A stretch of 64,000 nucleotides of DNA, taken from assembly GCF_033095965.1 (NCBI RefSeq), contig NZ_AP026801.1, positions 1,012,001 through 1,076,000 of the forward strand, written 5' to 3'. Both the position numbers and the translations under genes were made by a program. Origin of the DNA: Xylocopilactobacillus apis (GTDB lineage: Bacteria > Bacillota > Bacilli > Lactobacillales > Lactobacillaceae). This document shows, one piece after another, positions 37,509 through 45,460 of the stretch. The notes under the pieces are model-generated. The model was not told where the DNA came from. It saw only the letters and a program-made list of their open reading frames with translations, and ran no database searches. Each line of letters begins with the position of its first letter. Within the stretch, counting starts at the first letter, position 1.

Positions 37509-38777
37509 TTATTTTTCACCTTTAATTATTTTGACATCAGCACCTAATCCAGTTAATTTTTCTACGACTCGATCATAGCCTCGCAAAATATTTCCTGCAT
37601 CAAAAATTTTAGTTTCTCCAGGTGCAACTAAGCCAGTAATCATTAAACTAGCGCCCGCTCTGATTTCATCAGCTGTAACATTGGCCCCGATTAAAGCACC
37701 TGACTTTTGAATATGAATAATTCCATCTTCATTCCAAATATTAGCACCCATCTTATTCAATTCAGGAATATGGCGAATTCTTTTAGGATAAATGGTATCT
37801 TGGATAATGCCCTCGCCTTCCCCCAAAAACATCAGAGCACTAATTGGTTGTTGAAGGTCAGTAGCAAACCCAGGAAAAGGGCTTGTTTTTACTTCGACAT
37901 TTGTTAATCTTTCAGTAGGATAAACGTAGATACTGTCCTCTCCAATAACCATATTTACGCCCATCTCTTCAAGTTTTCCTAAAAATAGGTCCAAATGTTC
38001 AGGAATTACATTTTTAACCAAAACACCGTTTCCGACTGCTGCCGCAATTATAATATAAGTACCAGCTTCAATTCGATCAGGAATAATTGTATGGGAATTA
38101 GTTGATGATAAACTTCTAACCCCTTCAATTTTAATTTGGCTTGTTCCAGCCCCTCTGATCTTTGCTCCCATATTGTTTAAGAAAGTTGCTAAATCGATAA
38201 TTTCGGGTTCACGAGCAGCATTTTCAATCGTTGTTTGTCCATGAGCTAAGACACTTGCAAGGATCATATTGATCGTAGCTCCAACTGAAATAAAGTCGAA
38301 CTCAATCGTTGTTCCGACTAAACCGGTCTTGGGTGCTTTTATATGGATTGAATCATCCTTAAAGTGGACTTCTGCTCCTAAGGCTTCAAAACCATGAACA
38401 TGTTGATCAATCGGCCTTGGACCAATATCATCTCCACCAGGAAAGCTTACAATAGCTTCGCCAAATCGTGATAGCAAAGCTCCCATAAAATAATAAGAAG
38501 CACGAAGGCTTTGAATTTTTCCGCTCGTTAAAGGTATTTCTTTAATTTGTGTGGGATCAATACTTAAAACCGACTCATCCATTGAAGAAGAAACATTCAT
38601 GTCTTCTAAAATTGAACGGAGGTTATCCACATCTTTTATTCGAGGAACACTATCAAAAACTACTTTTGTTTGTGACAAAATAGAAGCAGGAATTAAAGCA
38701 ACGGTGCTATTTTTAGCACCTCCTATTGTCACACTGCCCGAGAGTTTTTTCCCCCCATGTATATCCATAATTTCCAT
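37509..38777 (-). CDS. murA: UDP-N-acetylglucosamine 1-carboxyvinyltransferase
   Basis: A 422-residue enolpyruvyl transferase with Lys22 in IGGAKNS, RPIDQHVHGFEALGA, DRIEAGTY and ATDLQQPISALMF. It performs the first committed step of peptidoglycan synthesis. The residue at the usual catalytic Cys position is Asp116 (FPGGDDIGPRP instead of PGGC), a natural variant associated with fosfomycin insensitivity in other bacteria. Start at 38777 or three codons later (MDIHGG); no strong ribosome binding site distinguishes them. It follows pyrG closely on the minus strand. Confidence 0.95.
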   Translation of the reverse strand: MEIMDIHGGKKLSGSVTIGGAKNSTVALIPASILSQTKVVFDSVPRIKDVDNLRSILEDMNVSSSMDESVLSIDPTQIKEIPLTSGKIQSLRASYYFMGALLSRFGEAIVSFPGGDDIGPRPIDQHVHGFEALGAEVHFKDDSIHIKAPKTGLVGTTIEFDFISVGATINMILASVLAHGQTTIENAAREPEIIDLATFLNNMGAKIRGAGTSQIKIEGVRSLSSTNSHTIIPDRIEAGTYIIIAAAVGNGVLVKNVIPEHLDLFLGKLEEMGVNMVIGEDSIYVYPTERLTNVEVKTSPFPGFATDLQQPISALMFLGEGEGIIQDTIYPKRIRHIPELNKMGANIWNEDGIIHIQKSGALIGANVTADEIRAGASLMITGLVAPGETKIFDAGNILRGYDRVVEKLTGLGADVKIIKGEK

Positions 38778-38803
38778 TTAAACTAAAACCATGATTAAAT
38801 ACT

Positions 38804-40423
38804 CTATTTAGAACTTTCTTTTTTCTGTAAAATTGCTGCTTTAATGAAGCCATCATATAAAGGTTCCGGTCTTTGAGGACGAGATAAAAATTCTGGATGG
38901 TACTGTGAAGCAACAAAAAATTTCCTATCAGGAATTTCAATTATTTCAACTAGACGATTGTCTGGTGAAATACCAGAAAATACCATCCCATGTTCTTCAA
39001 AAGTTTCTCTAAATTTATTTTTAAACTCATAACGATGACGATGACGTTCGTTAATTTCATCTTGATCGTTGTATAATTTTCTAGTTAAAGTATTTTCTTT
39101 TAACTTTGCGGGATAAAGGCCCAATCTTAAAGTACCGCCTAAATTAACGACATCAGCTTGATCGGGTAAAATATCAATAATTGGATATTTGGTATTTGGG
39201 TCCATTTCTGTTGAATTAGCCTCTTTAAGTCCAATTACATTACGAGCAAACTCAACACATGCCATTTGCATGCCTAAACATATTCCAAGAAAAGGAATGT
39301 CGTTTTCACGAGCAAACTTGATTGCCTCAATTTTTCCTTCAATTCCTCGATCACCAAAACCACCTGGCACTAATATGCCATCAACATTGCGGTCAATAAG
39401 TTCATTAACGTTATCTTTATTTAGCTCTTCAGCTTGAATTAATTTAATATGGACCTTTGTATCATTTTTAAAACCGGCATGGTGAAGAGCTTCAGTAACC
39501 GATATATATGCATCTTTCAGTTCGACGTATTTGCCAACTAAAGCAATAGTTACGTCTCCTTTTAAAGAATTAATACGTTGATTTAATTCTTCCCAGCTAG
39601 TCATATTTGGTTTTGGAGAATTTAAATTAAGATATTTATCGACAATATCATCTAATCCTTCTTCATGTAAAGATAACGGCAATTCATAAATTGAAGAAGC
39701 ATCACGCGATTCAATAACTGCATCGGTTTCAACATCACAAAATAACCCAATTTTTTCTTTTAAAGCGTAGCTAATTGGTCGATCAGTTCTAACAACAATA
39801 ATATTAGGTTGGACCCCGTAACTTTTAAGTTCTCTAACTGAATGCTGAGTTGGTTTTGTTTTCATTTCTTCGGCAGCTTTAATATAGGGTACTAACGTAG
39901 TGTGAATATAAACTACATTTTCCGATCCAACTGCTGATTTCATCTGACGAATTGCTTCTATAAAAGGTTGAGATTCAATATCTCCTACAGTTCCGCCAAT
40001 TTCGGTAATCACAACATCGGAATCATTAACTTTTCCCGCTTGTAAAATTTTATCTCTAATCATTCCTGTGATATGAGGAATGACTTGAATCGTAGCTCCG
40101 AGGTATTCACCTTTTCGTTCTTTCTCGATAACCTCAGAATAAATTTTACCAGTTGTAACGTTTGAATATTTGTTTAAATCATTATCGATAAATCGTTCAT
40201 AGTGTCCCAAATCAAGGTCAGTTTCTGCACCGTCATTAGTAACAAATACTTCCCCGTGTTGATAAGGATTCATTGTTCCTGGATCAACGTTAATATAAGG
40301 ATCAAATTTTTGGATTGTAACTTTTAATCCTCTATTTTTCAGGAGTCGCCCTAAAGATGCAGCAACAATACCTTTTCCTAATGATGAAACAACACCACCA
40401 GTTACGAATACATATTTAGTCAT
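38804..40423 (-). CDS. pyrG: CTP synthase
   Basis: A 539-residue CTP synthase: N-terminal synthetase domain ([36 protein letters not shown]-like, [23 protein letters not shown]) and C-terminal class I glutaminase with GICLGMQ (nucleophile Cys) and HPEFLSRP. It aminates UTP to CTP. The ATG at 40423 is preceded by AGGGGAAC, and the conserved [10 protein letters not shown] starts there; the ten upstream codons are rejected. Its leader looks like a CTP-responsive attenuator. Confidence 0.97.
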   Translation of the reverse strand: MTKYVFVTGGVVSSLGKGIVAASLGRLLKNRGLKVTIQKFDPYINVDPGTMNPYQHGEVFVTNDGAETDLDLGHYERFIDNDLNKYSNVTTGKIYSEVIEKERKGEYLGATIQVIPHITGMIRDKILQAGKVNDSDVVITEIGGTVGDIESQPFIEAIRQMKSAVGSENVVYIHTTLVPYIKAAEEMKTKPTQHSVRELKSYGVQPNIIVVRTDRPISYALKEKIGLFCDVETDAVIESRDASSIYELPLSLHEEGLDDIVDKYLNLNSPKPNMTSWEELNQRINSLKGDVTIALVGKYVELKDAYISVTEALHHAGFKNDTKVHIKLIQAEELNKDNVNELIDRNVDGILVPGGFGDRGIEGKIEAIKFARENDIPFLGICLGMQMACVEFARNVIGLKEANSTEMDPNTKYPIIDILPDQADVVNLGGTLRLGLYPAKLKENTLTRKLYNDQDEINERHRHRYEFKNKFRETFEEHGMVFSGISPDNRLVEIIEIPDRKFFVASQYHPEFLSRPQRPEPLYDGFIKAAILQKKESSK

Positions 40424-40460
40424 TAAAGTTCCCCTTTTTTGGATTAGAGACATTCTAATT

Positions 40461-40504
40461 AAAGGTGCCCTCTATTCAAAAGAACAGAGAGCACCTTTGC
40501 GCCC
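40461..40504 (-). promoter_or_regulatory. pyrG leader: pppGGGC start and hairpin (CTP-responsive attenuator candidate)
   Basis: The predicted transcript begins GGGCGC (40504 downward). Then AAAGGTGCTCTCT (40498-40486) pairs fully with AGAGGGCACCTTT (40473-40461), 13 bp with one G-U, over a 12-nt loop. In Bacillus pyrG, low CTP stalls polymerase at position 4 of a GGGC start, extra G residues are added, and the poly-G pairs with a pyrimidine-rich terminator arm. The same layout is seen here, with the pyrimidine-rich stretch CTCTCTGTTCTTTT in the 5' arm and loop. The T tract after the hairpin is weak (TTTAATT). Confidence 0.65.
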
Positions 40505-40509
40505 TAATT

Positions 40510-40538
40510 AGTATAGATAAATTAATAGTTATGGTCAA
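40510..40538 (-). promoter_or_regulatory. pyrG promoter
   Basis: On the minus strand TTGACC (40538-40533), a 17-nt spacer and TATACT (40515-40510). The first G of GGGCGC lies 6 nt after the -10 box, a normal start distance. Confidence 0.85.
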
Positions 40539-40615
40539 TCTATCAATTTAAAACTTAGTAATTTAATATATCTTATCAATGCACATTATTAAGTGAATTG
40601 ATTTTTAAATGATTT

Positions 40616-41377
40616 CTATTGAATAATTTCGTCAATTGAATCCATTACATCACCTGTAAATCTGTTTTTCTCTAAAGACTTAATTCCTCTGATCGTTGAT
40701 CCTCCAGGCGTACAGATTTGGTAAATCAGATCATTAAAGCTGATCTGATTCTCTTTGGAATTTTTAATCGTACCCAAAATTAATTGATTAATAATTTTAA
40801 CTGAATCATTACGAGATAATCCGTTTTTTACTGCAGCAAGAACAAGACTTTCAGCAAATTTTGCAACTATTGCGGGAGCTGATCCAGCAACAGCAGAAAA
40901 AGCCGGAAATTGATCTTCAGATAACAAAAGCGTTAATCCTAAATCACTTAATAATCTTTTTGCATCTGTTAACTTTTGTTCATCAATAGTTTCACAAGCA
41001 ATGTAAGCGATTTCACCTTCATTAACCGCAATGTTAGTGTTAGGTAAAGTCCTAATAATATTATTATTATTTTTAAAAGCATTTTTTAACTGTTTAAGAG
41101 TAACATCTCCTAATACAGAAATTATTGTTTGATCAGGATTAACAATTGATTCAATTTCTGAAGATATTAAACTTAACTGCTGTGGTAAAAAAGCTAAAAC
41201 TAAAATATTTGACCAGTGTGCCAAATCTGATAAATTCATTGACTGAATTTGAAATTTATTTGCAATTTCAATTCCATGGCGTGGTGAGAAAACAGCTAAA
41301 TCATAATCTTTTCCTAACCAGCCTTGAATTAAAGCTTGTCCCATATTACCGGAACCGATAATTCCAATTTTAAACAT
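40616..41377 (-). CDS. proC: Pyrroline-5-carboxylate reductase
   Basis: A 253-residue ProC: N-terminal Rossmann motif IGIIGSGNMGQAL, RTLPNTNIAVNEG, GSAPA (VAGSAPAIVAKFAE) and the C-terminal family signature TPGGSTIRGI. It reduces pyrroline-5-carboxylate to proline with NAD(P)H. It is somewhat shorter than the usual 265-280 residues. It stands alone between pyrG and rpoE on the minus strand; proA and proB are not in the window. Confidence 0.92.
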   Translation of the reverse strand: MFKIGIIGSGNMGQALIQGWLGKDYDLAVFSPRHGIEIANKFQIQSMNLSDLAHWSNILVLAFLPQQLSLISSEIESIVNPDQTIISVLGDVTLKQLKNAFKNNNNIIRTLPNTNIAVNEGEIAYIACETIDEQKLTDAKRLLSDLGLTLLLSEDQFPAFSAVAGSAPAIVAKFAESLVLAAVKNGLSRNDSVKIINQLILGTIKNSKENQISFNDLIYQICTPGGSTIRGIKSLEKNRFTGDVMDSIDEIIQ

Positions 41378-41398
41378 TAATAACCCTCTAACACGGTA

Positions 41399-41953
41399 CT
41401 AAAGATCATCATCATCGTCATCAGTATCGTCATCTTCTGAAAAATCAGAAAGATCTTCTTCAGCACTTTGTGGATCTTCTTCTACTTGATTCTCTTCGTC
41501 ATCATCTAAAAAGTTATCACTTTCAAGAGTAGAACTACTAAACTGATCAGTGATCGAAGTAGTGGCTGTACTTGTACTTTCGGAATCCTCATCAGTTTCA
41601 ATATAATCAATTACATCATCATCTTCATCATAATTAGAAGATGATTTGTCAGACATTTCTTTTACATCTTCATTATGATTTGTCTCTTCATCAACTGATT
41701 CAAATGGATACCAATCACGTAATCCCCAAATATCATTACCTAAAGAAATAAAACTTCCATCGACATTAAGATCCGTATAAAAATCAACAATACTCTTATC
41801 TAAATCTTTTTTAGTTTTTCCTAAATACTTACCAATTTCTTTATAAAGATCTTTAAAACTCATTTCGTTTTGATTGGCTTTAAGTATTTCATAGGCTACT
41901 TCAATCATTGATAATTCTGATTTGTTTTGTTTATCAAAAACTGGTAATTTCAA
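41399..41953 (-). CDS. rpoE: RNA polymerase delta subunit
   Basis: A 184-residue protein: an N-terminal HARE-HTH domain (about 1-90; SMIEVAYEILKANQNEMSFKD, FYTDLNVDGSFISLGNDIWGLRDWYP) and a C-terminal half made almost only of Asp, Glu, Ser and Thr, the disordered polyanion of Firmicute delta. It raises polymerase recycling and sensitivity to initiating NTP levels. Location upstream of pyrG and proC is usual for Firmicutes. Confidence 0.94.
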   Translation of the reverse strand: MKLPVFDKQNKSELSMIEVAYEILKANQNEMSFKDLYKEIGKYLGKTKKDLDKSIVDFYTDLNVDGSFISLGNDIWGLRDWYPFESVDEETNHNEDVKEMSDKSSSNYDEDDDVIDYIETDEDSESTSTATTSITDQFSSSTLESDNFLDDDEENQVEEDPQSAEEDLSDFSEDDDTDDDDDDL

Positions 41954-41991
41954 TATGCTACATCCTCCATTGTTCTTTTGATTTTAAATAT

Positions 41992-42405
41992 TTATTCTTT
42001 AATTTGCAAATAAATCTTATGCGTATTCAACAATTGTTGACCTTGGTAGATATCATAAGTAAATTTTAAAACATTGCTGCCATCTTTTAAACGATTCATG
42101 ATAATTTCTTTACCAAATATTGACAACTTTGATTCTCCATATAGTGTAAAATAGTTGATATCAATTAATTTTCCTTTTTGAATTTTGAAATAATTACTGA
42201 TTTTATCATCGGTAATCCGATTAATTGTGATAAAATCAGTTCCATTGTAAAAAATTCGACAAGTTGCTTTTTCAAGTAACTTTTCCTGATACACAATTGT
42301 AAAAGACTGTTTTTCTCTACTAATAGTAGCATCAGTCGTGAAATTAACAGTATTGTTTACCTTATTGTTAATTATTTCTCTAGCTAAATATGTTATTTTG
42401 GTCAA
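41992..42405 (-). CDS. DUF1934 (YwiB-like) beta-barrel protein
   Basis: A 137-residue protein of alternating beta-strand pattern (INRITDDKISNYFKIQKGK, KDGSNVLKFTYDIYQG) resembling DUF1934/YwiB, a lipocalin-like family of unknown function common next to rpoE and argS in Firmicutes. The apparent start is TTG at 42405, 5 nt from the start of the divergent HD gene; there is no strong ribosome binding site, so the true start may differ. The family call is from fold pattern and location. Confidence 0.72.
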   Translation of the reverse strand: MTKITYLAREIINNKVNNTVNFTTDATISREKQSFTIVYQEKLLEKATCRIFYNGTDFITINRITDDKISNYFKIQKGKLIDINYFTLYGESKLSIFGKEIIMNRLKDGSNVLKFTYDIYQGQQLLNTHKIYLQIKE

Positions 42406-42409
42406 AAGT

Positions 42410-43780
42410 ATGCCTATAAATTCTAAAAATATTGAACTTTCAAATTTAACACGGGAAAAAGTAATTCGTGACCCAGTGCATAATTACATTCATATCCGAC
42501 AAAAAGTTATTAAAGATTTAATTGATACTCCTGAATTTCAGCGGTTAAGAAGAATTAAACAGCTTGGCACGACTTCTTTTACTTTTCCTGGTGCTGAACA
42601 CTCTAGATTTACTCATTCGCTGGGAGTTTTTGAAATTACCCAAACAATTTGTGATAATTTTCAACAAAATTATAAATCCGTTACTCCAGGAGATGGGTTA
42701 TGGGACGATGACAATCGCCTTGTTGCTCTTTGTGCTGCACTTCTCCACGATGTAGGTCACGGAGCCTTTTCTCATATTTTTGAAGATATTTTTCATACCG
42801 ATCATGAAAAAATTACTACGCAAATTATTACAGATAAATCCACACAAATCAATTCAATTTTATCAGAAATTGATCCGCAGTTTCCAGAAGAAGTGGCAAG
42901 TATTATTACTCACACTCATCCTAATAAACAGATAGTTCAAATGATTTCATCGCAAATTGATGCAGATAGAATGGACTATCTTTTAAGAGATGCATATTTT
43001 ACAGGAACAAATTATGGACTTTTTGACTTAACAAGAATTTTAAGGGTTATGCTTCCTTATAAAGACGGCATTGCTTTTTTATCCAATGGTATGCATGCAG
43101 TTGAGGATTACATTGTATCAAGATTTCAAATGTATCAACAGGTGTACTTTCACGCTGCCTCTCGCGGTATGGAGGCAGTTTTAACATTGCTATTACGCCG
43201 TTCACGTGACCTGTATCGTAACAATGAGTTAGGAAAAGAATATTCACCCCGATTGTTAATCCCTTTTTTTGAGGAAGATTATACTCTTCAAGATTATTTA
43301 AATCTTGACGACCAGGTTATATCTACTTATCTTATTTATTGGCGTAAACATCCTGATCCAATCCTTCGTGATTTGGTTAATCGATTTTTAGATCGGTCTC
43401 CTTTAAAATCAGTTCAATATCATGAAGGAGAAGATGACCTAATTCAAAAGCTAACTGAATTAATTCAAGAAGCAGGATATGATCCTAAATATTTTACTTT
43501 AAAGAATTTTTCTAAAGATTTGCCTTATGATGCTTACAATCCAAATGCTGAAAACCCACAAACTCAAATTGAAATAATGTTACCAAATGGTGTAATGACA
43601 GAGTTATCAAAGCAAAGCCCTCTTGTTAAGGCAATAACGGGAAAATTTCAAATTGATCAACGATTCTTTTTTCCACGAGAATTTACTCGATATGACGAAT
43701 TTATGCTTAAAAGTAATCTTGAAAATACGAGAAAAAAATCTATTTACAATGAATTTCAAAAGATACTTGAATCTTTTTAA
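42410..43780 (+). CDS. HD-domain phosphohydrolase (YwfO / EF1143-like dNTPase)
   Basis: A 456-residue HD-superfamily protein starting MPINSKNIELSN. RDPVHNYIHI, LRRIKQLGTTSFTFPGAEHSRF, LLHDVGHGAFSHIFE (HD pair) and SSQIDADRMDYLLRDA are the motifs of the dNTP triphosphohydrolase-like group that includes B. subtilis YwfO and enterococcal EF1143. The dNTPase role is inferred from family. I placed the start at the ATG 42410; the 24 upstream codons overlap the divergent DUF1934 gene and encode unrelated hydrophobic residues. Confidence 0.9.
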   Translation: MPINSKNIELSNLTREKVIRDPVHNYIHIRQKVIKDLIDTPEFQRLRRIKQLGTTSFTFPGAEHSRFTHSLGVFEITQTICDNFQQNYKSVTPGDGLWDDDNRLVALCAALLHDVGHGAFSHIFEDIFHTDHEKITTQIITDKSTQINSILSEIDPQFPEEVASIITHTHPNKQIVQMISSQIDADRMDYLLRDAYFTGTNYGLFDLTRILRVMLPYKDGIAFLSNGMHAVEDYIVSRFQMYQQVYFHAASRGMEAVLTLLLRRSRDLYRNNELGKEYSPRLLIPFFEEDYTLQDYLNLDDQVISTYLIYWRKHPDPILRDLVNRFLDRSPLKSVQYHEGEDDLIQKLTELIQEAGYDPKYFTLKNFSKDLPYDAYNPNAENPQTQIEIMLPNGVMTELSKQSPLVKAITGKFQIDQRFFFPREFTRYDEFMLKSNLENTRKKSIYNEFQKILESF

Positions 43781-43865
43781 TCTAAATGCAATTAAATTGT
43801 TAACATTTTTTATAACTTTTACTAATTAATAATGATAAAATGGGACATGGAAAGGTCCTTTTTTT

Positions 43866-44192
43866 ATGCTCAGAAGTATTAAAGGAATTATAAAGTTGCC
43901 ATTAAATTATTTAAATAGAAAAAAGCGAAATAATCCACAAAACGTCAAGAGCAAAATTAGTGGTGATTGGTATTTTATTGACCAAAATGGGCATAAACAC
44001 CATTTAATTTTAACAATTAAATCTAATATCATTATTGATCAAAACAAGCTTGACACAAAACTCGTTGAAGAAACAGCCAGTTCAATTATTTTTATTGATA
44101 AATATGGATATATTTTAAAGATTAACTTATACAAAAATATACCTATTAGCATCTATGATGAAGCTGAAAATATTTCTTATGAATTAATATAA
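43866..44192 (+). CDS. Small DUF4828-like protein
   Basis: A 108-residue protein: a basic N-terminus (LNYLNRKKRNN) and a small beta-rich domain with SGDWYFIDQNGHKHHLILTIKS and a C-terminal YDEAENISYELI. This resembles DUF4828, a lactobacillar family of unknown function. GGAAAGG lies about 10 nt before the ATG and an extended -10 (TGATAAAAT) about 25 nt further up. No signal peptide. The family assignment is tentative. Confidence 0.65.
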   Translation: MLRSIKGIIKLPLNYLNRKKRNNPQNVKSKISGDWYFIDQNGHKHHLILTIKSNIIIDQNKLDTKLVEETASSIIFIDKYGYILKINLYKNIPISIYDEAENISYELI

Positions 44193-44194
44193 AA

Positions 44195-44228
44195 AACATT
44201 GGTTTTTATTTAACCAATGTTATTGTTT
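44195..44228. terminator. Bidirectional terminator between the DUF4828-like gene and the sigma-factor gene
   Basis: A 10-bp stem AACATTGGTT (44195-44204) / AACCAATGTT (44212-44221) with a 7-nt loop. On the minus strand it is followed by TTTTATATT; on plus by ATTGTTTAG. It overlaps the stop codon of the restored sigma-factor frame. Confidence 0.8.
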
Positions 44229-44848
44229 AGTTTTAAAATTTTCTCTAAGAAAGTCATTAAATTTTCTTTTAACAATTTTTTTATTGTATTTAGAACAATC
44301 TTGACTAATATTTCTGTATAGACAGCTGACAAAATATTTTAATTGTTTATCACTGAATTCTTCAAATAAACTTGGGATATCAAATGTTGATATAATTGCA
44401 TCTAATAAATCGTTGTCATCGTTATAACTTAAAATTGATTCATAATCTACCTCTTCTATGGAAGAAGAGGTTTTTTTTTATTAATTTTTCTCTTAGCGGT
44501 TTCCTGCTTTCTGATAAGGGAAATTATATGATTTTTAAGCAATAATCTATAGTATGACGCAAATCTTGATCCCCTGGAACCATTGTATGAAATACACGCC
44601 TTATAGCATACAATTGCCCCTTCTTGAATCCAATCATCATAATCAAAATCGTCAATCTTATATATTAATTGGAGTGATCTTATTAAAGGTTTAAAATAGT
44701 TAAATAATTCACAAAAAGCATCATCGTTATTCTTATCTGAACTTTTTACTATTTTAACTAATTCTTGTATTTTATTATCTTTTGCTTTATCAAATTTTTT
44801 CATGCTTATATCATAACTAAAATTATCAATAATATAAGCATTTATCAA
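44220..44848 (-). pseudogene. ComX/SigH-like RNA polymerase sigma factor, frameshifted in a poly-A tract
   Basis: The first 130 codons (44848-44456) encode sigma region 2 (CELFNYFKPLI, DFDYDDWIQEGAIVCYKACISY, GSRFASYYRLLLKNHI), the pattern of lactobacillar competence sigma factors. The frame then ends KKKPLLP. One base away, the downstream frame continues as TSSSIEEVDYESILSY, LKYFVSCLYRNISQ and RKFNDFLRENF to a stop at 44220-44222, giving the missing region 4 and a total of about 209 residues. The switch falls in nine A residues (T9 at 44471-44479 on plus). TTG start with GAGGT 7 nt upstream. The terminator overlaps the restored stop, supporting a single gene. Confidence 0.82.
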
Positions 44849-44880
44849 AAAACTGACCTCTACTTTGCAAAATGTTCATT

Positions 44881-44898
44881 TTTTAGACTTTTTAGACT
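44881..44898. repeat. 9-bp direct repeat upstream of the sigma factor
   Basis: TTTTAGACT occurs twice head to tail (44881-44889 and 44890-44898), about 33-50 nt upstream of the sigma-factor TTG start, where its promoter would lie. Confidence 0.6.
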
Positions 44899-45169
44899 TT
44901 TTTGCGTAACCATTTATTTAATTCTAAACAAACTTGAGTAGAACGTTACCTCTAGATCTCCTAATATTAAGTTTATGATTAATCATTATGGTACTTAGCA
45001 GCCGTTTCATCGCTAACTGTTATTGTCAAAAATGGATTTTTTAAAAGATTTGTTTATACCATCAATTGTTTCTTTTGTTATAGTTAACTAGTTCAAAATT
45101 AATACCAGCCAAAAACAGATTTTTTCTGATCCAATTGTTTTTTAAAAATTTAAAATGGAGACCGATGAT

Positions 45170-45215
45170 TAAAAAAAGTGTCCATTTCTCCTTCACTAAA
45201 TATGGAGAAATGGAC
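45170..45215 (-). terminator. Strong terminator, minus strand
   Basis: A perfect 12-bp stem GTCCATTTCTCC (45180-45191) / GGAGAAATGGAC (45204-45215) with a 12-nt loop. On the minus strand it is followed by ACTTTTTTT. It ends the transcript coming from rlmD and the remnant at 45245-45400. Confidence 0.9.
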
Positions 45216-45244
45216 TATACGTGTGAACTTGTATATAAAAATAT

Positions 45245-45400
45245 CTAATAATCAGTTCCCAGTCCTAAAATCTTAGCTAAAACATTTTTAAAGTCAAATG
45301 AATTTAAATCCTTCAATTCAACAATTTCATTGGATTTTCTCTGAATCCTAAGTACATCTAACACGTCTCCTTCAAATATATAATAAGGTTTTGAATCTCC
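45245..45400 (-). pseudogene. Fragment of an unknown gene
   Basis: A 51-codon open frame on the minus strand (PYYIFEGDVLDVLRIQ to ILGLGTDY, then TAG) has normal coding-like composition and a terminator 30 nt further on, but no start codon with a ribosome binding site; an in-frame TAA precedes it. I take it as the C-terminal remnant of a lost gene whose family I do not recognise. Confidence 0.35.
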
Positions 45401-45460
45401 TTATTTTGAATTTTATTTCCCTCCAAGTGAAGACAATATACTGCCTAAAATTAAGTGGTT

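Larger units (their letters stand above)
44849..45244. other. Gene-poor AT-rich region
   Basis: Between the sigma-factor start and the gene remnant at 45245 there is no full gene. It contains a 9-bp direct repeat (44881-44898), a 19-codon hydrophobic frame (45032-45091) and a terminator hairpin (45170-45215). Confidence 0.7.

Noticed and set aside
38713-38940. 75-codon minus-strand frame between pyrG and murA
   Set aside because: It is an out-of-frame reading of the pyrG end and murA start, both of which are strongly conserved.
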